Translations under genes and position numbers: made by a program
Source of the DNA: Lotus japonicus
Taxonomy: Eukaryota; Streptophyta; Magnoliopsida; Fabales; Fabaceae
DNA length: 64,000 bases
Direction: 5' to 3'
Assembly (NCBI RefSeq): GCF_012489685.1
Contig: NC_080041.1
Span: 32,849,780 to 32,913,779, forward strand
The notes under the pieces: model-generated
Seen by the model: only the letters and a program-made list of their open reading frames with translations
Told to the model about the DNA's origin: nothing
Databases searched by the model: none
Part shown: in pieces, positions 32,298-44,676 of the stretch
How the letters are laid out: each line of letters begins with the position of its first letter
Position numbering within the stretch: position 1 is the stretch's first letter

Positions 32298-32481
32298 CTG
32301 AAAGTGAAAGGTTTAGAAGTAAGATGAAGATGGAATAGAGTAAAAGTTTTTAGTTTACAATGCAAGGTTTATGCAGTGTTTCTGGGTAGAGAGTGAGTCA
32401 TGGATATTAAAAATAGAAACTTTTATGCGCAAGTTCATGTGAAAGTATGAAATAAAGAAGAAAAGAGAAGGAGATTGTTAC
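32298..32481 (-). other. 5'-UTR intron of the element 2 antisense gene
   Basis: Minus strand: CTCTCAG|GTAACAATC (donor at 32481) and CCTTTCACTTTCAG (acceptor ending 32298). Twelve nt then lead to the ATG at 32285. Same layout as in element 1. Splice consensus only. Confidence 0.55.
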
Positions 32482-32651
32482 CTGAGAGAAAGTTTGGAAC
32501 TTCAAAGACTGCTGGGATGGTCGATGAGTGAATGCAAGAAATAGGAAAGCGAGTTTGGCGGAGAAGAAGCAGGGTGTGGGTTTTTCGTTTTTGAAAAGAA
32601 TATGGGTAGTAAGGAATTGCAGGTAAGTGATGAGAGGGGTAGAAAAGGAGG

Positions 32652-32660
32652 CTTTATATA
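32652..32660 (-). promoter_or_regulatory. TATA box of the element 2 antisense gene
   Basis: TATATAAAG on the minus strand, about 370 bp upstream of the ATG and upstream of the predicted 5'-UTR intron. Confidence 0.6.
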
Positions 32661-32699
32661 GAGAAGGAAGGAGGGGTGAAAGGGTGAGATGAAAAGGTA

Positions 32700-33115
32700 C
32701 ATTAATTACAGATGAGTGGACGCGTGCTCACATATGGATATTCAAGAGTCAGGTTTGATCATTGAAGTAAAAGAGGACACGTCGATCAGGGATTTGAATT
32801 TAAACGGATGTGATTCATTGTAAAGTCAAGTGGAAGGGTCATCTTAGTCCGGCAGTCATGACGTTTTATGAGTCACTGGAACGATACAACCTTTTGTGTT
32901 TGAATTTATTTTATGTGCCTTTAATCGTATTTATTTTCATGATGGTAATTATGTCAGTGGTATTTAAAGACGCGGTAATGCTGCGGCTCAAGTTCCAAAA
33001 TATTTGTAGATATCTGTTGATGTAATTGTAGCAGGAAAAGCAATGATGATTCTTACCACAGTGAGGGCGTAGCAGGTAATAGACTCAGAGATTTGACAGG
33101 TTAGGTTGAACACGC
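32700..33115. other. Spacer upstream of the element 2 antisense gene
   Basis: No recognisable gene. Element 1 has a plus-strand accessory ORF in the corresponding place; only an unconvincing 71-codon frame (32810-33025) occurs here. Confidence 0.45.
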
Positions 33116-33139
33116 AAGAAAAGAAGAAGAGGAAAGAGC
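33116..33139 (+). other. Polypurine tract of element 2
   Basis: AAAAGAAGAAGAGGAAAGAG lies immediately before the probable 3' LTR start (TGGTTTGACG). Confidence 0.6.
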
Positions 33140-33524
33140 TGGTTTGACGTGGTTATTATTATATTATTTACTTTTATTCAAATGAACATATGTAATGGTT
33201 TATACGCCCATTTCAATTGCACCATGAGGGCTTCAATGGTTGAGGGCTTATTAAAGACACTTTCGCCTTACACTAAGCCTTAGTGTCTTGAGGGCTTGTG
33301 GTCTGGTATAGGGCGGATCGATGTATTTAATAATTGGGCTGAACAAATCATGTATCAAATGGGCCGGGTAACCCATGATCCAACCGGATCAAAACCCAAG
33401 CTATAAATAAAAGAGGACCGCCCAAGCGGAGGATCCTATCATTTCACGCATTTTTACTCGCTTTGTTTACTCTCGCTTGCTCTCGATATTGGTTAGCCTT
33501 AGTCTGCGGTTCCATACCGGAACA
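33140..33524 (+). repeat. 3' LTR of element 2
   Basis: Probable limits TGGTTTGACG...ATACCGGAACA (385 bp). The 3' end is certain from the match to the 5' copy. The 5' limit is inferred from the polypurine tract. Confidence 0.7.
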
Positions 33525-33835
33525 AGTCTCAAACAAGTCTATCTTGCAAGAAAAAATGGCAGAGGGCAAGTGGTATCAAGATGGAACCAGTTAACATCGA
33601 ACACCTTATCAAGGATCAAAACCAATCAAATAATATAATACCCCCCATCTCAGTTAATAGCAGAAAAAGAGCGATCTGAAGCTAATTTTGAAGTCGAAGA
33701 CAATATCTTCTAGCCAATTCTCGTCTAAAGCTAATGAATGGGTATCCGTCGCGCCCCCGTTTATAAATGGATAGTTAAAATACTTGTTTCATCTATCCAT
33801 GGATACTTGGACTCGCGGGTCCTATTAATCGTGTT

Positions 33836-34584
33836 TAGGGTGTAATCGGATTGAATTAGTTCGTATTTAGAGGGTTTAGATGTCCGAACCAATCAAACAT
33901 GTTCGTTTTAAGTTGGTTCAAATTTCTTGATTTTTTATTCTGGAACCGAACCAAACCAACTTAATATCAATTGGATTGGTTCGGTTCAGATAGTCAGATT
34001 TGGAATAAAAAAATTATTTTAAAGTTTGTGCAAAATTTATTCAAAAAATGTAAAAATTTATTAAAAAAATATGAAAACTCCATATAATCCAACATATCTA
34101 AAAGAACAACATTCCATAATACATAATCATATGATCCAACATAAACAGATTAAAACTAACATCTTCAATACAAATATAAATAGGCAACATAATGTAAGTC
34201 TTAACATAAAAAATTAACTTAGGCCTTAGAGTATTGGTATTCTCTAAGTTTTTTTTAAAACAAAATAGGCAGCAAAATGTGTTTTTGTTACATCGAAAGA
34301 TAAATTGCACAATAAAAAAATAGTGAACATGTCTCCATATTTTTTCAAATGTAAATTATGTAATGGGCTGAAGTCTTTGGGCTCAAGTAAAAGAAATATC
34401 TCAATACCATTGAGTTGGTTTGGATTCATTTTTTTTCTCAATCCCCGAATCCAATACCTGAACCGATGGTAATCGAATGCAGTGAAAAGAATCCGAACCG
34501 AATCAATGATCCAATCAAACCCATCATCGGATCGGATTGGTTTAATCGAGTTTGCAGATTGGACCATACCCACTTACACTCCTA
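33836..34584. mobile_element. Non-autonomous TIR element (TAGGGTGTAA termini, hAT-like)
   Basis: The left end TAGGGTGTAATCGG is mirrored by the right end, whose reverse complement is TAGGAGTGTAAGTGGG. Interior ends carry GAACCGAACC/GGTTCGGTTC-type runs typical of this kind of element. No transposase. A clear target duplication was not found. GGGTATCC/CGGGTATT text just outside suggests it sits in an older repeat. Confidence 0.5.
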
Positions 34585-34699
34585 CCCGTGCGGGTATTTA
34601 CCTGTAAGTCTTGGTACTTTTGCCACCCTTAGTTTGCAATTTTATGCCGAGGGACTAAAATTAGAACTGACTTATTTTCTAGGGACAAGAAACATAATT

Positions 34700-36344
34700 A
34701 ATTCAATTTTAAACTTAAGCTAATATAGCGCGCGCACACGTATACGGAAATGGCACCGCACACAAGAAGAAAAGAGATAGAGTGGCAAAGAGAAAACATG
34801 AGGGAGGAGCAGCGGCGAAGGCGCCGGCGCGGAAGGCCGACGCCTCGAGGTGAAGGCCGCAGTTCAGGCTGTGGCGCCGTGCGAGGGTGGCTGCGCGACG
34901 TGAAGATTCTGTTTGAAGGTTGAGATTCTGGTTTGGTTACGGCTTTGATTGTGCGGGAGGAGGTTACAGCTGAAAATGGAGGTTTTTGCAAAATCCATTT
35001 CAGGTAATTAATTTGAGAGCTTCATCTATCGCTAATATTTTTTTTTTGAAATTTCGAGCATTAGTGATGATTGGATCCTAATTGTTAACTGAGTTCTAAA
35101 TTCACATCCAGTGAAGTTGTATTTGTTTTTTGAATCTTGATATGTTCTAAATAACAATGTGTCTCTTGCTGCATACCAACTGTTTGGTGGAATGCCTAAA
35201 ATTTGGATGGATTTTCGTTGCGCGTATTCTGCTTGTATATGTTTTAATCCTTGACATTTCATATTTTGGAAACCTTGTTCTGATTTTTCTGCATAAAATG
35301 TATGCTTACAATTCTGGCTGGCTGTATCTCTTGTTATACTTTCTGGAATTGGATGCCATTTGTGTCATTGGATAGATAACACACTAATCTTAAAAATGGT
35401 ATAAGTTTCAGATTTTATATCAGTACCAGTTTTGGTTAGAAGTCAGACTCTATTTGGCTTAATTTGCATGCTGTGTGGTTTCTGGAGGCTGTCAGTCTTT
35501 GATGCATAACTTAGGCTAGACTCGTTGGAATTTAGTACCGTTTTCTTTGTTAGATGGCACAGTAGTGCTTCGGCCTCTTGTGGGACGAGTTATTTATACA
35601 AAGGAAATGGTTCGCTCTATTCGGGCACGTTGAAGGGATTTGGAAGTTGGAACACTATATAATATGATTGTATAGGTATATGAATACTAAAAAAGGATAA
35701 GAGAATACTCACAATTCCTGGCGCTCATAATTAACAACAAAAGCCATTGGTGTCTTAAACAAAACATACGAGTACCAACAAAAGTCAAGGCAATCAAGAA
35801 ATTTAAGCCTCTAATCGTTAAACTAAAAAGCCTAAAAACATGTAAGTTCAAATAAAACTTCCCTAAATAGGAATCATCAATCATCTTCTCAATCCAAATC
35901 TTCCTCTTTATCACTTTCACTACTATTATAGTTCTATGCCACTTCCTCCTCAAACTAGACCCTTTTCATGAGCTTCTTGTGAACCATCAAACTAGACCCT
36001 TCTGAAGCAAAATCTCTAAAATAAATACCCTATCAATGAGCTTCTTGTGAGCTGTTTTTGGGTTTTTATTAGTTCCACCAAACAGTGTTAAGGAGATTTT
36101 GGCACTACCAAAGAGCTGTTTTTGGGTTTTTATTAGCCTCTAATTCTGTTTTTGCAGTTTTTATAACTATCGAAAGATTGTCTAAGGATTTTTATCTTAG
36201 GAGTTTTAGAAGTTAAGGTATTGTATTACAATGAACCGTAAGTTACAACCACAAGATTGTCCAAGGGTTCTATCTAAGGAGTTTTCGATTTCAAGAAGGC
36301 GTTGTTTTAGAAGTTGCAAGCATCAACTAAAATTTGTTTAGGCT
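34700..36344. other. Intergenic stretch, no confirmed gene
   Basis: 34790-34985 is unusually GC-rich and followed by CAG|GTAATT, so it could be a 5'-UTR or exon remnant on the plus strand. A short open run RPLVGRVIYTKEMVRSIRAR near 35570-35630 is followed by a stop and is unrecognised. GAGCTGTTTTTGGGTTTTTA is duplicated at about 36046 and 36114. Confidence 0.35.
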
Positions 36345-36761
36345 GCCTAATTTGTGTTTTGAATGAATGGAGTCATTCCTCTCCAAACTTGTTCCCGTTT
36401 TTGCTTCCTTTCTGTTACCTGATTGTGAATATAGAAACATTCATATAGTGTTGTAAAGTACAAAACACAACAGCTCGACATTAGTAAAAAATATTCAGTC
36501 ATTTTTGCTCCTTTTTTTTTTTTTAATTTTCTTTCTTCCTCAATTCTACACAAAAAGAGAAATTGATTTAGATGATAAATTTGAATTTAAAGCGTTGCAC
36601 AATTGATGAAAAATATGAGAAATCAGTCACCATCTGAGAAAGAAAAACACATTTAAACCCCCTCTTGATCAATAATTCTCTGGTACAAATTTAGTTACTA
36701 GTGCTTAATCATAAACCAAACAGAGAAGAATAATATTACAATAAATTTAGTACTAAATATC

Positions 36762-39672
36762 TTAACGTTGATTTATAACTATGGTTAGTGAGTTTGAAGA
36801 GTCCCCAGGTGGTGGCAACCAAGGTAGATTTCTGAAATTTCCAATGCCTCCTTGTACTGACATTCCCTTTGGAGTTTGAAATGGCTTGGGAGGCATTTCA
36901 AGCAACTCAACATCTCCTTCAAGCAACTCAACCACTCTGTTCATTGAAGGTCGATCACTAGGCTTCATCTGTATGCACCACAAAGCAACTAATATCATCT
37001 TCTTCAGAATTGTCCTGTCCTCCTCTACAGCATTTATCCCCATTTCTATTTCCTTCCCTTCACTGAATTGCTGGTAAACCCAAGAAGGAAAATAAACCTG
37101 GCTTGGACGATCCACGCGCTCGTTCATGTTCTTTCTCCTGCTCGCCATTTCCATCAACAACATTCCAAAGCTATAAACATCTGCCTTGTATGAAACGCCT
37201 CCAATGTTCTTGTAGAACAACTCAGGTGCCATGTACCCCATGGTTCCTCTTGCAGCTGTGAGGGTCACAATGCTGTTATCAGTTGGGTAGAGCTTTGCCA
37301 GCCCAAAATCCGAAACTTTTGGAGTGAAGTTCTCATCAAGAAGAATATTATGAGGCTTAATGTCGAAGTGCAAGATCCTCATGTCACACCCTCGATGTAG
37401 ATATTCAATACCGCGAGCCACACCAAGAGCGATGTCAAACATTTTCTCCCAGCTCAAGGCGATTGTTGCTTCTCGTGAAAAAATGTGCTTGTCAAGGGAA
37501 CCATTGGGCATGAATTCATAGACAAGAGCTCTTTTTGATTTCTCAACGCAGAAGCCAATGAGGTGCACCACGTTCACATGGTGAATTGTTCCAATAGTGG
37601 CAACTTCATTGATGAATTCTTGACCATTTGCTCTGGACTTTCCACCTAGCATCTTGATTGCTACGAGATGTCCGTTGCGAAGTGTTCCTTTGTAAACAGA
37701 GCCATAGCCTCCCTCACCAAGTTTATCCTTGAACCCTTTAGTGATCTTTTTAATCTCGGAGTAGGAGTACCTAATTGGCATGAGATTGTTGTGAGTTTTG
37801 AGGAACTCTTCAACTGAGTCGTACGCAGATAAATGCCTCCTTTGCCACTTATATACCGTGTACATAAAGATAAATAGTACTCCACCTGTGATTCTTATGA
37901 GAACGATAACTCCTGTTTTGAAAAACCAGAAATAAATGTTTAAGAACTCCGCTACAAATTAAAATTTCATTCTGAGTTGTTTCTCTTTTTATTTCAATGG
38001 CTATTAACCATGAATTTGAGCTGTACAATTTAGATACAAAACAACATATATAGTACTTAAGCAACATACCAATGATAACGCCAAATTTGTGAAGACCTGT
38101 AAAATAAAAATATATAAGTATACCAAAAACAATAAACATGTGTTTTGCTGGTACGAAAAGAAATAAAACATGTGTACAATACAGTACAAACATTTAAGCC
38201 CCTAGATGAGATATCAATATATCATATGTAGAAGTAAAAAAGAGCTTTGAGAAAAATATTTCATGAAACTGTGAATGGAAAAAAGAATTTTCTGCATACA
38301 GTTCTGATAGCATTCTGTTACTATACGTTGTAATTATACAAAACCAATCTGAAAGATTCTGCTTGATGAAGTACTTTTACTGGATGGGAGACATCAAAGA
38401 GAAGTTTTTAAATCATTGCTAATTCATACATTGAATACATGTTCATCTGCAAAACTATATTACAATCATGATAATTATATTTACATAAACTATCTCATCA
38501 TATGCCTTGCAAAGAAAATAAGACACAAATTTAATCAACTTTTATTATAGTAGCATGTTTGGACATCCTTCTACAACTGATTCCAGTGTTGTCAAATAGC
38601 CGATATAGTGGCTCTATAGCGCTATAGCGTAGCGCTGAGGGATCACCACTATTTTCTGCTTTGAGGGATTGACATAGCGGATTTTTGGCTTCCCGCGATC
38701 TGCGATTAACAGCACTGATTCTAAAGACAAAATCAATTATGGGGAGAAGCTTCTGGGTGATTGAATTGATTTTGAAAAAAAAAGCTAACCCAAATATGGT
38801 ATAAGTCTGAAAGAATGGGCGAAATTGAAGGTTTTGAAATGGGATTTTATCCATATAAGGAACTCCCAAAAGAAAAATGCCAGTAAAGTGAACAGAAGAG
38901 ATGCTGATATATACATATTTTAATGCGTACAACTTCTAGCACAACCAATGACCTCATTGTTATAGTTTAACTTACCATAGCCCCGTTCTTCGCACTCATG
39001 GCAGGTTATATTTCCCCAAGAAAGCTGTAGCCCATCAACCAGGTTCTGGTGGAGATTTGAATATGAAAGGTTCAGGTCATCTCTGCTGAAATTTGAAGTC
39101 ATAACCATAACAAGTACGCTGCATGACGCCTCCAACTCAGAGATCTTCAAATCCCCATGTACAGCAAAGTTGTACTTATTTGGAGTGAAAGAAGAAATAG
39201 AGGAGCTGGAGCTTTTGGTACAAGCTGCAATATCAATGTAGAGAGGGGATATAATTGGGACTTCACAGCTCATAAATGCTATGACATCCAAGTTACTGCC
39301 ACCCAACAAGCTAAAAGGTTGTCCAGAGCTGAAGTTGTCATGCGTTAAAGTGTAGAGAGGAATGGAAGAGCAATTGTCTTTTCTGATACCCAAATCTGTG
39401 ACCCTTATTGTGGAATTATTGTAGTTGATGGTCTGAACAGAATATTTTCCATTGTATAAATTTAGCACTGTTTGATTGTTCTCACATACAAGTTCATATC
39501 TGGGGTCTCCACAGTTTTGAGGATCAGCTTGTAGCCGAAAAGGGTAACTGATATTTTGTATATTGCCACAAGATGAAAGGGGACATTGGTGATTTCTCTC
39601 TGTTAGGCAAGGAAGTGGGTATACAAGGACCACAAGAAGGGTTACATTAAGGAGAAACCTTCTCCAAGACAT
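36762..39672 (-). CDS. LRK10L-type receptor-like kinase A (three exons, 639 aa)
   Basis: Exons 39672-38931, 38096-38070 (27-nt micro-exon) and 37912-36762. All introns have GT...AG ends, and the joined frame is open to the stop. Residues 1-24 form a signal peptide ([18 protein letters not shown]). A GUB_WAK-type Cys-rich ectodomain follows ([18 protein letters not shown]). The membrane span lies near 252-276, encoded across the micro-exon. The kinase has LGEGGYG (321-327), VAIK (Lys 343), HFDIKPHN (Asp 440), DFG (458) and GTMGYMAPE. The HFD triad makes it a non-RD kinase. Family: LEAF RUST 10 disease-resistance locus receptor-like kinases, plasma-membrane proteins linked to defence and ABA/drought responses in other plants. 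The ligand is unknown. All key residues are present. Confidence 0.88.
38584..38713. mobile_element. Small hAT-type MITE in the first intron of kinase gene A
   Basis: 130 bp beginning CAGTGTTGTCAAATAGC and ending GCGATTAACAGC, a short imperfect inverted pair. Flanked on both sides by the 8-bp duplication ACTGATTC (38576-38583 and 38714-38721). Rich in TAGCG/CGCTA palindromes. Confidence 0.75.
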
Positions 39673-41569
39673 GGGAAAATAGAGACTCAGAAAAATCCAC
39701 TAAGCTGAAGTATTTAGTTTCAGTGAACCAATCCTAAGTACTGGTATCAAAGATTTGGTGGTCTTAAAATTACTTATGATCCTACTCTCTGCGTTCCTAA
39801 TGGTGATAAGGCAAGTAGCACGTTTGTTTTTCGCATCTATATCTATGACATTTGCATTGCAATCTTGAATTTGTTTCATGTGATTTGCAAAAATGTGAAA
39901 TAGACAGAATGTTGATACAGAAGAAGCATATTCCTGAGCATATTGTTGAGTGTTGACCATCATTTTCCATAGATTAATGCCAATACTCTGTGAATATGCT
40001 GCACGCAAGGATTTATAAGTTTTTTGATCAAACAGATGGAATGAAGAGCTGTTCATTTCTTGTATAAAAGTGGAACTTTGGTTTGATTGGCCTAAATACC
40101 TCTTAATTTCAAAGTGTTCATAATTTATACATCAAGTTGGTAACATAAGCAGGCACGCTCTGCAACTTCACATTCAATTTTGTTTCTTTAATTTATATAA
40201 TTGTGCCCCTTTGTGTTGACTTTGATTAAATTTTGCTTTTGTGATTACTAAATTGTATATATGTGAAATTCAACGAATGTGTCTCTGTTTCCTGGAGGTA
40301 TACCCGTCAGCTGCTTAGCTAACATTGAATAGTGCTGCATTGAAATCTTAAATTTGATGATCTTTAATGTAATCAGCTTAGTAAATGACTTCTTTCTTAA
40401 TTGGGATACATGCTGCAATGTGTACTGTATATTATTCTTAATACGAGCGATTGCTGCTGGTAAGTTTATGAAAAGTTTTGTGAATGCATTTCTAGAATTC
40501 CTTTTGTCTGGTATCATACCCACAAGATTTGGAAATCTTACCACTTTTGGTAGAATGTAAAAATGTGTGTTTATCTTAGCCATGTTTTAAAGTACTTTTA
40601 ATGGAAATTCATATCTGACATAAGAAAATGATTTACCACTATACAAGAATTGCTCTCAAGGAATATAGTAAAAACCCAAACACATAAGCAATCCTTTGAT
40701 TCAACCGTTTTTTTTTAATTTCATATATATATATATATCTCAAACATTGAGCCCATACCCACAGGCATTGAAATTGGCCAATTGCCAATGATAGTACACG
40801 CTTCCATGAATTAACATATCGTTTTGACGATATGAAATTGAAGAACAAAAAAGTCATCAAACTCAACGAAGTTGTTAATGTCAATAGACAGAGCTTTATT
40901 TTATTATTTGACTTTTCTAGGTAAAACTATGTCTTATTAACAATTAATAAGGTATTAGCTGTCTGATTAACTGCCCAGCAAATGAATTTTATGATAATAT
41001 TGTTTTATTCTATTGTCTGGATTAATGAAAACTTGCAAGATTATTACACTGGTATTTCTAAATTTCTACACAATTTTAAGACTACATACACTAAAATAAA
41101 ATTCAATAATAATTGATTAAATTGATAAATATAATTAATATGTATATAATACATTAATGTTAGAAATTATAAAAAATATGCTTAATTAGTTTAAAACAAG
41201 ATGTAACCCAAAAAAAAGTTAAAAAAATGGCACGTATCTTTGGTATAAGAAGTGTAGACCGAGATCGAATTATTATTAAAAATAAATTACTCAAATTTAA
41301 TATGGGGTTTAATAAAGTAGCTAATTTTATCATTCAGGTCCCAATGAAAATAATTTCTTGTTTTCTCTGTAAGTTGCAAGTTATACTTCCACCCCACCAG
41401 CCATGACATAGTTTCATTCTGCTACTTTATCTCTGATAAATCTTGCAATCTTCCTATGATTCAAAATCAATTCCCTAAAAGGTTAACAATTGCCAAGTTC
41501 AGTGGTTGACATTCAAAAAAAGCATAGTGCTGGCATTCAATATCAATTACAGAAAAGATTGAGTTGAGA
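39673..41569. promoter_or_regulatory. Divergent intergenic region between kinase genes A and B
   Basis: The start codons at 39672 (-) and 41570 (+) face away from each other, so both promoters must lie here. The sequence is AT-rich with an (AT)n run near 40723-40738. A 118-codon minus frame (40056-39700) has no recognisable homology. No cis-element stands out. Confidence 0.5.
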
Positions 41570-43830
41570 ATGTTGGGTAATTGTTCTGGAGCAGTTCTGG
41601 CATTCTTTTGCTTCCTTTTGGCATTAAGCTTCTGCACTAAGCTTGCTTCAGCTGATATTGGATGCGAAAAAACAAGGTGCAGTTCTCATGCCCCCACTAT
41701 TCAGTACCCTTTCCGATTGCAAAGCACACAACCACAAAAGTGCGGTGAAACTGGTTTTGATCTTTCATGCAGTGAGAACCACAAAACCATGCTAGAATTG
41801 CCACTTTCAGTAAAACTTGCTGTCAACAAAATCGATTACAAGTCCCACACAGTTCATGTCACTGTCCCAGATGGGTTGTGCCTTCCAAAACTCCTCTCCC
41901 ATCTCAACATGTCTGCAACTCCTTTTCACTTCCTTGAAAATCCCTTTTACCATGCAAACTACACCTTATTTAATTGTTCATCCATGAACACAGCTTTGAA
42001 TTCTTATTCTTCAATTTCATGCCTTTCTGGTTCCGGATACAAAGTTTATGCCTTGAACTCCTCACTTCGAATCAAGGATGTTACTTTGTCATACTGCACT
42101 AAGTTGTACGACCTACCATCAGTTCCAAGTTATGTTTTTCACCAGCAGAATGATCTTATTTTAAGCTGGGATGAAAGCTGTGATAATCAAACAAATCATG
42201 AATGTTACAAGATTCTCCACAAATCCAAAGGTATTTTCTTAAACTCATTTTCCATTTTGAACTCCTAGTTGTATCTATTTCCATTTAAGCTAACTTTTGG
42301 GGTAAAATTAGGTAAACTTCAATTCTAAGATAGTAACACATGCCGATCTAGATCCGTTCGATGTTCATTATTGTAAATTTCATACTGCATAGGTTTTTTG
42401 GCCTAGTATTAGGCCTAACCTGAATTTTTAAAATCTAAATCTCTAATACATACCCAAAATTTGATGTGTACCCATAATTTGTCTTTTACAAATTCATAAG
42501 AATCTTAAATCAAGCATGTCAATAGAACTTTTCACCCTCAATTAATGGATTTTCTATAACCATGACAATGTTACCTGATCCAGTCCTTGTTCTTTGCAGG
42601 TCCATGGAAAAAAGTGGAGATTCTAGGTGAACTCTCTCCCTAGTCTCGATCTCTTTATTTTATCATCATCATTAATTCTAGTTGTTCAATGATTAATTGT
42701 TTCCTATATTTTGTGCAGCACCAATCCTATTATTTATTCTAATCTTGCTACTGGTGATTGTGCTATATCGTGTCCGCTACACAAGCCAAAAAGACAAAGA
42801 AAACCAAGCAAGAATAGAGAACTTCTTGGAAAACTACAGAGCACTCAAACCCACGAGATACTCCTATGCAGACATCAAGAGGATCACAAGCAATTTCAAG
42901 AACGAGCTGGGGCAGGGAGCGTATGGAATGGTGTACAAAGGCAAATTATCCGGCGAGATTTTCGTGGCGGTTAAGCTTCTTGCGAGCTCCACCACCGGTA
43001 ACGGACCGGAGTTCATCAATGAGGTTGTGACAATGGGGCAAATCCACCATGTCAACGTGGTTCGCTTGGTTGGTTTCTGCGCAGATGGACACACACGAGC
43101 TCTAGTTTACGAGTACTTACCAAATGGTTCTTTGCAGAAGTTCATATCCACCACAGATTTCAAAAACCATTTCCTGAGCTGGGAGAAGCTGCAAGAAATT
43201 GCAGTGGGGATAGCTAAAGGGATTGAGTATCTTCACCAAGGGTGTGACCAGAGGATCCTGCATTTTGATATCAAGCCTCATAATGTGTTACTTGACCACC
43301 ATTTTATTCCCAAGATATCTGATTTCGGAATGGCTAAGCTTTGTTCCAAGGACCAAAGCGCAGTTTCCATGACCGCGGCGAGAGGAACTGTAGGCTACAT
43401 AGCACCAGAAGTGTTCTCTAGGAACTTTGGGAATGTGTCATACAAGTCTGATGTGTATAGTTTTGGGATGTTGTTGCTTGAGATGGTGGGAGGAAGACAG
43501 AATGTTAATGTTAATGTTGATGTTGATGATGGTGCTAAGAGAACTGGTGTGGGCTATTTTCCTGAATGGATTTACAATCAGTTAGAGCAAGGTGGTGACT
43601 TGAGAGAACACATTGAGGTGGAGAAGTATGCTAACATAGCTAAGAAGCTTGCAATTGTGGGACTCTCCTGCATTCAATGGCACCCGGTTGATCGTCCTTC
43701 TATGCAAGTTGTGGTTCACATGTTGGATGGAGATGGAGGAAACTTAAGTTTGCCATCCAATCCTTTTGCTTCTGCTGATCCAGTTATAATGAATGTTAAT
43801 ATGCTTGGAAGGCAGCTTCACAGGGAGTAG
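41570..43830 (+). CDS. LRK10L-type receptor-like kinase B (three exons, 599 aa)
   Basis: Exons 41570-42230, 42600-42626 (27-nt micro-exon) and 42719-43830. GT...AG junctions keep frame. The ATG at 41570 is chosen because the upstream frame extension offers only TTG. Signal peptide at about residues 1-28 (VLAFFCFLLALSFCTKLASA). GUB_WAK-type ectodomain with CGETGFDLSC and several N-glycosylation sites. Membrane span 231-248 (PILLFILILLLVIVLY). Kinase: LGQGAYG (293-299), VAVK (Lys 315), HFDIKPHN (Asp 413), DFG (431), GTVGYIAPE. Non-RD type. The C-terminus ends soon after subdomain XI. A repetitive Asn-Val-Asp segment (VNVNVDVDDG) sits in the kinase C-lobe. More diverged from A and C than they are from each other. 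Confidence 0.88.
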
Positions 43831-44676
43831 TGGTTTGGTTTCCTTTGTTGTGTCTTTAATCATATGCTTTTAGCTTATGAATAAGAGTTGTTGGTCTCTC
43901 TCATTACATGCATCAATTTACTTTGGAGGCAACAGATTATGAATGATAATATAACCTCAGCCATTTTTATACTACATTGGCCAAGTAATTTTTATGTGTT
44001 TTTTCTTTCTTTGATCCCATTATAGGACAAGTTTAATTCCGTTCATGAAATTGTGGTAATCCCATTCCCTCCTAACCAAATTAGTCAAGATCTAAATCAG
44101 ATAGGGGTTGTGAATCGCTAAATCGAAAGATTTAATAAATTTTAACCAAATAAAATAGCATAAATAACCAAAATTCTTACAAATGTCATGCATAAATCAT
44201 AAAATATCATTTCAATGAAGAACACGGGAATTCACCACACTTCAGGCTTCACTATTTGCACATAGAACATAGAGGTAGAAGTGAAGAACGAATGTCGAAC
44301 AAAGAGGAAGAAAGGCCGCTGCCATTGTCTTCGACGGTTGTGGTAATTTTACTCATTCCATATATGTGTGTGATTCGACAATTAAGCAGAAGCTAGATCC
44401 ACAAATATTTTTATCTTCAAAATGGATTGTGTTAATTTTACTCATTCCATATGTGTGTGATTCGACAATTTATCAAATACTGAAATTTGAGCCTGAAAAT
44501 ACAACAAAATGATTACACTTGCACAAAATGTGACAAAAAGGAAAACAATGAAAGAAAAGAATAACGTGTTGAATTGGCGCAGAGCCGCACTTCTTTACTA
44601 GAACATAAAGTAAAAAATGGCCCTGAAGTATGAATCCAAGTTCAAGATCAATGCCCTCCTTTGCTTGTCAAGCTTT
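43831..44676. other. Intergenic region between convergent genes B and C
   Basis: Genes B and C converge here. TAATTTTACTCATTCCATAT with flanking text is duplicated (about 44344-44382 and 44430-44470). No gene was seen. Confidence 0.5.

Larger units (their letters stand above)
25130..33524 (+). mobile_element. Element 2: second defective Ty3/gypsy (Tat-type) retrotransposon
   Basis: The 5' LTR remnant, primer-binding site, gag, pol, spacer with repeats, antisense accessory gene, purine tract and 3' LTR are in order. The 160 bp shared by the two LTRs (25180-25339 and 33365-33524) look identical by eye, implying a young insertion or gene conversion. No target duplication can be identified because the 5' end is rearranged. 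Less GC-rich than element 1 and only distantly similar in protein, so it is a different family. Confidence 0.88.

Noticed and set aside
34244..34573. 109-codon minus-strand ORF
   Set aside because: Made of the repetitive ends of the TIR element at 33836-34584; not a gene.
33828..34592. 8-bp target duplication for the TAGGGTGTAA element
   Set aside because: Flanks ATCGTGTT and CCCGTGCG match at only about half of the positions.
38531..38932. 133-codon minus-strand ORF overlapping intron 1 of kinase gene A
   Set aside because: It reads through a splice donor and a MITE. The spliced model keeps frame with conserved text.
39700..40056. 118-codon minus-strand ORF upstream of kinase gene A
   Set aside because: Starts with ATG but shows no family resemblance. 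It lies in the probable promoter/leader of gene A.
40248..40583. 111-codon minus-strand ORF between kinase genes A and B
   Set aside because: I considered Helitron/RPA-like similarity but could not find a convincing motif.
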